Assembly (NCBI GenBank): GCA_019634345.1
Contig: JAHQVL010000032.1
Location: forward strand, 1 to 32,726
Source: Rhodothermaceae bacterium
Lineage (GTDB): Bacteria; Bacteroidota; Rhodothermia; Rhodothermales; JAHQVL01
Length of the DNA stretch: 32,726 bases
Direction: 5' to 3'
Each line of letters starts with the position of its first letter. Position 1 is the first letter of the stretch. The notes under the pieces are model-generated. The model had not been told where the DNA came from. It did not search any database and saw nothing but the letters and a program-made list of their open reading frames with translations. A program made the position numbers and the translations under genes. Shown piece after piece: positions 23,731 to 30,373 of this stretch.

Positions 23731-24657
23731 ATGGATAAGCATTTTATTGTAGGGGTCGATATTGGGGGGACCAATACCAGGGTTGCTCTGGCGTTATTGG
23801 GGCAGCCAGATCAAATACTGGAACACCATACGTTTCAAACGCCTGCTGAGGAAGGCCCCGATCATTTTCTTGCAATGCTTGAACAAGGCGTTCAGCACTG
23901 TATTCAACAGGCAAAGATACCGCAAGAGGCTATAAAGGGAATTGGGTGCGCGCTGCCAGGGATTACGAATGCCCATACAGGCACCGCTTTGTTTGTGTCT
24001 AATTTGCGGGGATGGGATGGATTTCACCTTGCTGGAGAATTAATCCAGCGTTTCGGAGTCCATGCAGTTGTAGACAATGACGTGAACGCCGCTGCCTTAG
24101 GAGAATTTAGATACGGTGCAGGAAAAGGGAGCCACTCATTAATTTATTACACAATCAGTACAGGGATCGCAGCAGGCATCGTGTTGGAGGGGAAAGTATG
24201 GCGGGGATTCAACCATGGCGCAGGAGAGCTCGGGTTCTTTGTGCCTGATCCAGACCATATTGATTCAGACTGGCATCCGAATGGGTGTTTGGAACTTACG
24301 TCAGCAGGCGTGGGACTTGCTAAGCAATGGAAGAAATTGCACCCTGGCAACGAGCATTCTATTACTGCGGTTGATGTGTTTGAAGCAGCCGGCAATGGTG
24401 ATTCAAAAGCACTAAAAATTGTAGAACGAGCAGCAGACTATTTAGCGCTAAGCGTGGTCGCGATATGTACGCTGATTGATCCTGAGTGTATAGTCTTTAG
24501 TGGAAGTATTGCCCAACATCAATCTATTCTGATAGATCGCTGTAGAGAAGTGGCCACGATTCAAGTACCAAGTGTGCCTTCGATGGTATTGTCAGAATTG
24601 CATGGCGATGCACCTATGATAGGTGCACTCGCTCGCATTAGTGAAGAATTAAGTTAA
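23731..24657 (+). CDS. ROK-family sugar kinase without the usual zinc site
   Basis: A protein of 308 residues. The ATP-phosphate loop is GVDIGGTNTR (8-17), and the catalytic Asp is D117 in VVDNDVNAAALGE. GAGELGFF spans 163-170. Most ROK kinases have GAGELGH followed by CxCGxxGCxE; here the His is Phe (169) and the first two Cys are missing (SDWHPNGCLE), leaving only C186. NanK-type kinases of some bacteria also lack zinc. Probable role: phosphorylation of GlcNAc, ManNAc or glucosamine, inferred from the adjacent nagB. No N-terminal HTH, so it is a kinase and not a repressor. Confidence 0.87.
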   Translation: MDKHFIVGVDIGGTNTRVALALLGQPDQILEHHTFQTPAEEGPDHFLAMLEQGVQHCIQQAKIPQEAIKGIGCALPGITNAHTGTALFVSNLRGWDGFHLAGELIQRFGVHAVVDNDVNAAALGEFRYGAGKGSHSLIYYTISTGIAAGIVLEGKVWRGFNHGAGELGFFVPDPDHIDSDWHPNGCLELTSAGVGLAKQWKKLHPGNEHSITAVDVFEAAGNGDSKALKIVERAADYLALSVVAICTLIDPECIVFSGSIAQHQSILIDRCREVATIQVPSVPSMVLSELHGDAPMIGALARISEELS

Positions 24658-24684
24658 TAATCAAAAAATAGATTGGATTATTAA
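24654..24684 (+). terminator. AT-rich inverted repeat after the ROK kinase
   Basis: TTAATAATC (24654-24662) and GATTATTAA (24676-24684) are perfect 9-base arms with a 13-base loop, starting at the ROK stop codon and reaching the stop of the convergent small gene. T-rich sequence follows (TTTTCATTCTT). It could stop transcription from both sides. Confidence 0.45.
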
Positions 24685-25016
24685 TTTTCATTCTTGAAAA
24701 TATACATACGTATCAGTGAAGCTTTTGATGATTCATCTCTTGATAGAATCTTGAACTTAGCTGAATACGGTCTGTTAGGCTCTTTGCGCGTAGCTAAAAG
24801 TCCCATCTTTTTCATCTTACCCATGATTCCTGTGCGCTGCTTAGGGGTGACTTCTATTGCCAGCGGCTTTTGGTCGATTTTCAGTACTTTTTCTATAACT
24901 TTATCATAGAGTGGGTTATTTCTCCCTCGTCTGCTTGACCCTCTAAGATCCTTCTCCATTGAGTCTACAGAAACGAAACCCATCTTTATGTCGCCATTTC
25001 CTTTTTCTTTTGGCAT
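24681..25016 (-). CDS. small basic hypothetical protein
   Basis: A protein of 111 residues from ATG 25016. It is rich in Lys and Arg (KDLRGSSRRGRNNPLYDKVI, GIMGKMKKMGLLATRKEP), with no signal peptide, membrane segment or Cys. The middle (PLAIEVTPKQRTGIMGKMKK) could be a helical nucleic-acid-binding unit. I know no family for it. It faces the ROK gene and borders an AT-rich stretch, which could mark a horizontally acquired or fast-changing spot. Coding is supported by a good start and a clean frame, but the short length leaves some doubt. Confidence 0.45.
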   Translation of the reverse strand: MPKEKGNGDIKMGFVSVDSMEKDLRGSSRRGRNNPLYDKVIEKVLKIDQKPLAIEVTPKQRTGIMGKMKKMGLLATRKEPNRPYSAKFKILSRDESSKASLIRMYIFKNEN

Positions 25017-25465
25017 AACAAATAATTGATTTGGTGTGTGATCTATTTGGTGACTGCTGATATAAATAGTGAAACGTTTAGTTCCATTTTAAAAATGAGC
25101 ATATAATGCACTAAAATATATACTTTGTTATAGTTTTATTCTTTTATCTTAGATTTAACTGAATTTAATGTATTAATCTATTTCATGTAAAAAGAAAAAA
25201 GAAGCTTGCCTATACCTGGATCTTGAGATATTCGAATATAAATTAAGTAATAGGTTAATTATGGGTAGTGACTTCGCCTTAGGTCGTGTTTAGGCGCAGA
25301 TAGGAAATGGATAGCGGCCTGATCCAAAGGTAGGTATGGGGATTCGTTATAAGTTTGCTTAGAGAGAAGGGGTTTTGGCTATTTTTAGTTGCATACATTT
25401 CGATCCAGTAGGGTGGGGAAGAAGCGGAGGTGAAATGTAGGCTTGCTCAACAAAGATTCCCCTCA
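25017..25465. other. AT-rich intergenic gap, about 450 bases
   Basis: No gene or known RNA motif is recognised. Bases 25020-25260 are very AT-rich with TATAAA-like stretches; 25260-25430 are less so and contain no frame of note. It probably holds promoters for the small minus-strand gene and for the glycan operon. Confidence 0.5.
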
Positions 25466-26761
25466 ATGAACGCGCTGAATCACTCTATCTCTTATTTAAC
25501 CGCTGAGTCCGTATACGCACGGATTGCTCGGTTTTCCTTTCTCATTTATCTTTTCTTCGTGATCTTTGGGACCATGCTTCCGTTTCAAGGGTCCTTGCAA
25601 GAGAGGGGAGAGTTAGGGCAACTCACTGATTCTAACATAGTAAACCAGCTTCTCTCGCTGCTTTTTTTACTCTCGTTTATCAGCTTATCTGGCAAATTAA
25701 ACGCTGCTTTTGCTTTTATCCAGAAAGAGAAGTTTTTAACGCTTTTTATCCTCTGGATGTTGGCGAGCGTTCTCTGGTCACCTGTTCAAATGGTTTCCCT
25801 AAAACGATGGATCACGCTCTTTGGCGAATTCGTCATTTGCCTGGCAGCTTTACTTCATTTCAAATGGTCCGAAGAGGGGCTACGAGCCTATAGGGTTGTG
25901 CTATTCCTGTATCTTCCACTGACCCTCCTTGCGGTCGCGTTTATACCGGAGGCGATTCAGTGGCAATTTCCTGCATGGAGGGGGCTTGCTCCAACAAAGA
26001 ATAACCTGGGGCAGGTCGCTGTTTTTAGTATTCTTGCTCTCTTTGCAATCATCTCGTATAACAGGGGCAGGGCGGTTAATGTGCTGCATTATGGATTGCT
26101 TTTCATGGCGCTCGCTGCCTATCTCGGTGCCAGAAGCACGACGTCTTTTTTGGTCGGCTTCTTTCTGCTTTTCATCTTCATTCTGGTGTATCTAGGTAGG
26201 ATGATCAGTAATAAACAATTGGCTACCTATTATGCAGTGTTCTCTATTCTCGTCTTCTTTTCTCTGCTCTACATAACGATGGTTCAAAGCCCAGAGGTGA
26301 TAGCCAGTGTATTGGGTGTTTTTGGTAAAGATTTGTCATTTACCGGAAGAGTAGACCTGTGGAGTACCGTGTTCGAGATGACTAAAGGGAAAATGATTAA
26401 TGGATGGGGGATTGGAGGGTTTTGGGTAAATGACGGGGTTCATTTATATCCAATTTACAAAGAGTTTATTTGGCTGCCCAATCAATCCCACCAAGGATAC
26501 TTAGATATTCTAAACCAAACAGGTGTTGTCGGCCTCTCATTGCTTCTATTAATGATATTTGGGTATCTCGGGAAGGCGACCAGCTTAAAGAAAAGAAATG
26601 TTTGGATCTGGTTCTTTTTAGGGATATTGGTTTACAATTTTCAGGAGTCCTTGTTTTTTAGGCCGCGCCATATAGGGCATTTTATGTTTATGTTTGCTTA
26701 CATGGCGCTGCATATCGATCTCTTAAAAGAGAAAGGGATTATTCCTGTTCGCAAGAATTAA
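25466..26761 (+). CDS. O-antigen ligase/polymerase-like membrane protein
   Basis: A protein of 431 residues from ATG 25466. A GTG at 25430 would add 12 residues but overlaps the only GGAGG, so I prefer the ATG. About ten to twelve hydrophobic segments are seen. The long extracytoplasmic loop between about residues 290 and 345 contains WGIGGFWVN and NQSHQGYLDILNQTGVVGL, the H..YLDIL...G.VG pattern of the Wzy_C/O-antigen ligase family. It would polymerise or attach lipid-linked glycan on the outer face of the inner membrane. First gene of an operon, with the GT2 gene 3 bases downstream. Ligase and polymerase cannot be told apart by sequence alone. Confidence 0.82.
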   Translation: MNALNHSISYLTAESVYARIARFSFLIYLFFVIFGTMLPFQGSLQERGELGQLTDSNIVNQLLSLLFLLSFISLSGKLNAAFAFIQKEKFLTLFILWMLASVLWSPVQMVSLKRWITLFGEFVICLAALLHFKWSEEGLRAYRVVLFLYLPLTLLAVAFIPEAIQWQFPAWRGLAPTKNNLGQVAVFSILALFAIISYNRGRAVNVLHYGLLFMALAAYLGARSTTSFLVGFFLLFIFILVYLGRMISNKQLATYYAVFSILVFFSLLYITMVQSPEVIASVLGVFGKDLSFTGRVDLWSTVFEMTKGKMINGWGIGGFWVNDGVHLYPIYKEFIWLPNQSHQGYLDILNQTGVVGLSLLLLMIFGYLGKATSLKKRNVWIWFFLGILVYNFQESLFFRPRHIGHFMFMFAYMALHIDLLKEKGIIPVRKN

Positions 26762-26764
26762 TAT

Positions 26765-27664
26765 ATGAATATGAAATATGCACTGGTAACTCCTGCAAAA
26801 AACGAGGAGGCATTTATTGAGCATACACTGTCCTCAGTGGTAGCTCAAACAATCAAGCCAGTACAGTGGGTTATTGTGAGCGATGGGTCTACTGATAGGA
26901 CCGATGAGATTGTTCGCAAATACGCCGAAGAGCATGATTTTATCCAGTTGATTCGAAGAGAAGGGACCGGGCGAAATTTTGGCAATAAGGTGTATGCCTT
27001 TCAGGAGGGCTATGAAGCCTTAAAGGCATTCGAGTTTGATTTCATCGGGAATCTTGACGCGGATATTGAACTCCAGCCAAATTACTATGAAACCATCCTT
27101 GGGAAGTTTGCTGCGGATAAAAGCTTAGGATTGGCTGGAGGGGCTCGCCTTGATTTCTGCGAAGGAAAGTTCGTTGAAATCCGTTGCGCTAAAAATAGTG
27201 TTGGAGGCCCGTTTCAACTCTTTAGGAAGTCTGTATACGATGAGATCGGCGGGTACAGGCCCTTAAAACTTGGCGGAATTGACGCTGTGGCGGAGATTAT
27301 GGTCAGGCAATTTGGTTGGGAGGTTCGAACCTTTACAGAGATTGTGTCCCGCCACTACAGATGCACCGGTACGGCAAAGGGAAGCCGATTTAATGCGTCC
27401 TTTAGAGGGGGGAAGAAGCTTTATGTAATAGGGTATCATCCCCTGTTTGAGCTCGTAAAGCTTTCTAAAGTGAGTGGAGTTAAAGACCTGCTACGTCATG
27501 GATGTGAACTGGCTGGCTATTTGACGGCTGCCCTTCTACGTTACGAACGGCAAGTACCTAAAGACTTTGTTAAGTACCTTCACCAGGAGCAGCTAGGGCG
27601 CCTTCGGCACTTGCTCCGGTACAGAAAAGACCCGGCAAAATTAACTGGAACGATAGCTAAATAG
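26765..27664 (+). CDS. family 2 glycosyltransferase
   Basis: A protein of 299 residues. The GT-A fold shows TPAKNEEAFIEHTLSSVVAQ near the start, D40 in VSDGSTDRTDEIV, and the metal-binding DxD in NLDADIE (D98, D100). GIDAVAEIMVRQFGWEV (256-272 region by eye) is the acceptor-side segment. No clear TM segment. It transfers a sugar from a nucleotide donor to the growing lipid-linked glycan in the cytoplasm. Second gene of the operon. Donor and linkage cannot be read from the sequence. Confidence 0.88.
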   Translation: MNMKYALVTPAKNEEAFIEHTLSSVVAQTIKPVQWVIVSDGSTDRTDEIVRKYAEEHDFIQLIRREGTGRNFGNKVYAFQEGYEALKAFEFDFIGNLDADIELQPNYYETILGKFAADKSLGLAGGARLDFCEGKFVEIRCAKNSVGGPFQLFRKSVYDEIGGYRPLKLGGIDAVAEIMVRQFGWEVRTFTEIVSRHYRCTGTAKGSRFNASFRGGKKLYVIGYHPLFELVKLSKVSGVKDLLRHGCELAGYLTAALLRYERQVPKDFVKYLHQEQLGRLRHLLRYRKDPAKLTGTIAK

Positions 27665-27688
27665 TGTATATCACTTCTTCTAGTGGGT

Positions 27689-27694
27689 GAGGAG
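27689..27694 (+). promoter_or_regulatory. ribosome binding site deciding the flippase start
   Basis: GAGGAG lies 6 bases before the ATG at 27701. It makes that ATG the start in preference to the GTG at 27683, which would place this motif inside the coding region. Confidence 0.7.
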
Positions 27695-27700
27695 CCGGGT

Positions 27701-29161
27701 ATGGCAGATAAAAGTTTCATTTCCAAATTTCTACGTGGATCAGCCTTCACGACCCTGGGTACGGTTGTGTCGATTGTGTTCCACTTTATCAGCATCAAGG
27801 TACTGGCGGAGTATATGCCCGTTGAGGCCTTTGGTGTCTACTCCCTGGTAGTTATTGTCAGCCATGGTTTCCAGATATTAGGTGGGCTTGGGTTAAATTT
27901 AGGGCTTGTTCGGAATCTATCTGGAGAGAATGAGAAAGAAAAAAAGGAAGTTGTTTCAACGGTTTTTATAGCCAGGTTTTTTCAACTTGTGATGCTGAGC
28001 GTAGTGGTACTGGCAACCGGCCATCTCTTCTTGCCCAAGCTGTTTGATGAATCTATTACCCAATATATTCATTACGTACCGATTATCTTTTTTCTTGCCA
28101 GCTTTAGAGAATTACTCTTTTATCTCCTTCAAGGCGTTCAGTTATTTAATAGATATGCACTGATAAATATTCTATCTGCTGGAATCCGGTTGGGAAGCAT
28201 TATTCTTTTCACAGTATTTAGTGAATTGACAATAGAGGTAATGGTTTTTGTAGAAATTATTACCTACGGTTTGTCAGTAATAATGCTGGTGATTTATTCA
28301 CCCTTTATATCGTTTTTAACCCTTAATGTAAGTCGAATTACGGTTAAAAAACTTTTCAGTTTTTGCACACCACTTTATGCAAATGATATACTTACTTACA
28401 TCTATAATAAAGTAAGTGTATTATTAATTGCTAGTTTGTTAACACCCGTCAGCGTAGCTAAATATGAAATGGCGAACAAAATACCTGAAGGGTTTGGGCG
28501 TCTCTTTTCATCATTAATAGCCGTTTATTTTCCCAATATTTCTGAGCTGCTTTTGGCAGGTAAACACGAGCAGGCAAGCAAGTTTATGAACCAGGGGTTA
28601 ATCATCGCCTCTGCCGGACTGGCGCTTGTGACGTTGGTTACTTTCCTGTTTAGAAATGAAATTGTACTGCTTGTGGCTTCAGAGCAATACCTGGATGCTT
28701 CCCTTGCCTTAGCCTTGCTTACCCTGAACTTTAGCATCAATGCGATAGCTCGGGTAATGGGATACACCGTTGTTGCAGCTGGCCATTCGAGTGTGCCTGT
28801 TCGGATAAACTTAATCGGGAGTATCGTTAACATCATCGGATGCTCGCTGTTAATCCCTCGATTTGGCTTCGAAGGGGCAATCTATTCACTGGTGGGAATG
28901 AGCACGATCTCTCAATTGCTCAACTTCTACTACCTGAAGCGCGCTTCTATATCTCCAGACTTATGGGGGTTCTCTAAATCGCTAATCCTGCTGGTCGTTG
29001 TGGCTGTAAGTTATTCTTTGATTGGTATCGATACAGTTCTCTTCAGAGGGGTGTGTGTTATCGTTCTGATCAGCTTGCTGTGGATAGCGGTCCCAGAGGT
29101 GAGGAAGGCGGTTATCTTTGCCGTAACGGTTCTTAAGAAACGAGCCTGGAAGCCTAGTTAA
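27701..29161 (+). CDS. polysaccharide flippase (Wzx/MOP superfamily)
   Basis: A protein of 486 residues with about 12-14 hydrophobic segments, the usual size of a Wzx/RfbX-type flippase. The start resembles the family (FISKFLRGSAFTTLGTVVSI onward), and further marks are GLGLNLGLVRNLS, a polar helix PEGFGRLFSSLIAVYFPNIS and a C-terminal ARVMGYTVVAAGHSSVPVR. It would move undecaprenyl-linked oligosaccharide across the inner membrane. Context agrees: ligase/polymerase and GT2 upstream, GT4 24 bases downstream. It has its own good ribosome binding site. Confidence 0.88.
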   Translation: MADKSFISKFLRGSAFTTLGTVVSIVFHFISIKVLAEYMPVEAFGVYSLVVIVSHGFQILGGLGLNLGLVRNLSGENEKEKKEVVSTVFIARFFQLVMLSVVVLATGHLFLPKLFDESITQYIHYVPIIFFLASFRELLFYLLQGVQLFNRYALINILSAGIRLGSIILFTVFSELTIEVMVFVEIITYGLSVIMLVIYSPFISFLTLNVSRITVKKLFSFCTPLYANDILTYIYNKVSVLLIASLLTPVSVAKYEMANKIPEGFGRLFSSLIAVYFPNISELLLAGKHEQASKFMNQGLIIASAGLALVTLVTFLFRNEIVLLVASEQYLDASLALALLTLNFSINAIARVMGYTVVAAGHSSVPVRINLIGSIVNIIGCSLLIPRFGFEGAIYSLVGMSTISQLLNFYYLKRASISPDLWGFSKSLILLVVVAVSYSLIGIDTVLFRGVCVIVLISLLWIAVPEVRKAVIFAVTVLKKRAWKPS

Positions 29162-29185
29162 TTAGATCATTGGTGAACATGTAAA

Positions 29186-30340
29186 ATGGCAATACGAGTT
29201 TTAGTTGTTGATGCCCTGGTTGGTAACGATTATTCAATGTGCCTCGGGCGGGGATTAACAAAAACCAACGTTGAAGTGGAACTGGTGACAGTCGGGGAAC
29301 GGCAAGCGCCTTTTGAAATTACGTTTCCTCTCCGTAAATGGGCACCGTCGAAAAAAGCGTCTGGTTCTAAAATCAGAAAACTAGGGGACTACTTTAAGTA
29401 TCTCATCCGTCTGTACAAACATCTCAAGCAAACGAGCAGTCAGATACAAACGGTTGCCCATTTTCAGTTTTTTCGCTTGGAGCGAGTAGAAACCTTCTAC
29501 CTTCTATTTCTTCGGCTTGCAGGAATACGGTTGGTCTATACCGCGCATAATATTCTACCCCACGAGTCCTCGAAGATCGATCGGTTTCTGAAGTACATCG
29601 TATATAAATCCTCACACGGTATCATTGTCCACTCTGCGTTTATCAAGGACGCTTTGCTGAAAGCGTTTAACGTAGATCCGAACAAGATCCACGTTGTGCC
29701 CCACGGCAACTTTGATCATTACCTTCCCGAGACGTCCCTTAGCAACCAGGAAGCCCGTGATGAATTAGGCCTGGCGGAAGAAGATATCGTACTGCTATTC
29801 TTCGGATATATCAGGGCGTATAAGGGGTTGGACATGTTGCTGGAAGCCTTTGATATCGCAGCCAGCAAAAACAAGAGGCTAAAACTCGTCATTGCTGGAA
29901 TGCCCCACACTGCTGAATTGGAAAAATCCACAAAGGCATTTATCGAAAATTCAGCTGCGAAAGATCGGATTCTATTTCACGGGCGATTTATTCCCCACGA
30001 AGAGATCAAACACTTCTTTGTAAGTGCCGATTTGGTCGTACTCCCATACAAACATATCTACCACAGCGGAATCATTCATCTCGCATACTCCTATGGAAAG
30101 GCCGTTCTTGCGACAAATGTAGGTGATTTCTCAGAGACCATCGTACAGGAAAAGAGCGGGTACATAGTCCCAGAGAATACGGTAGAGTCTTTTGCTGATC
30201 ATCTACTCAAGCTAGCAGAAAACGAGGAACTACTACCGGATATGGGCGAATACGCCCGCAACCTCAGCTCCTCCAAGTACTCCTGGACAGATATCGGAAA
30301 GCAGACTGAAGCTGTATATAAATCGGTGTTGGGTAGCTAG
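29186..30340 (+). CDS. family 4 glycosyltransferase
   Basis: A protein of 384 residues with a GT-B fold. The N-domain begins IRVLVVDALVG and contains VYTAHNILPHES; the linker holds VHSAFIKDALL and HVVPHGNFDHY. The C-domain shows LLFFGYIRAYKGLDMLLEAF, the nucleotide-sugar binding DLVVLPYKHIYHSGIIHLAY and GKAVLATNVGDFSETI. The usual first Glu of the E-x7-E motif is replaced in this HSGIIH segment. It adds a sugar to the cytoplasmic lipid-linked intermediate. Last gene of the operon, 33 bases from the convergent NRPS gene, with an AT-rich hairpin between them. Confidence 0.88.
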   Translation: MAIRVLVVDALVGNDYSMCLGRGLTKTNVEVELVTVGERQAPFEITFPLRKWAPSKKASGSKIRKLGDYFKYLIRLYKHLKQTSSQIQTVAHFQFFRLERVETFYLLFLRLAGIRLVYTAHNILPHESSKIDRFLKYIVYKSSHGIIVHSAFIKDALLKAFNVDPNKIHVVPHGNFDHYLPETSLSNQEARDELGLAEEDIVLLFFGYIRAYKGLDMLLEAFDIAASKNKRLKLVIAGMPHTAELEKSTKAFIENSAAKDRILFHGRFIPHEEIKHFFVSADLVVLPYKHIYHSGIIHLAYSYGKAVLATNVGDFSETIVQEKSGYIVPENTVESFADHLLKLAENEELLPDMGEYARNLSSSKYSWTDIGKQTEAVYKSVLGS

Positions 30341-30345
30341 TACAA

Positions 30346-30367
30346 TCAAATAATCAACATTATTTGA
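30346..30367. terminator. AT-rich hairpin between convergent genes
   Basis: Perfect 9-base arms TCAAATAAT (30346-30354) and ATTATTTGA (30359-30367) with loop CAAC fill the 33-base gap between the GT4 and NRPS stops. The location suggests a bidirectional terminator, though the stem is weak. Confidence 0.5.
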
Positions 30368-30373
30368 ACTCCC

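Noticed and set aside
24684-24701. Hairpin ATTTTCA/TGAAAAT as a terminator
   Set aside because: It lies inside the last codons of the small minus-strand gene; the stem just before it is the better terminator candidate.
25260-25430. Possible riboswitch ahead of the glycan operon
   Set aside because: The sequence has no core motif of any riboswitch class I know and no clear terminator follows it.
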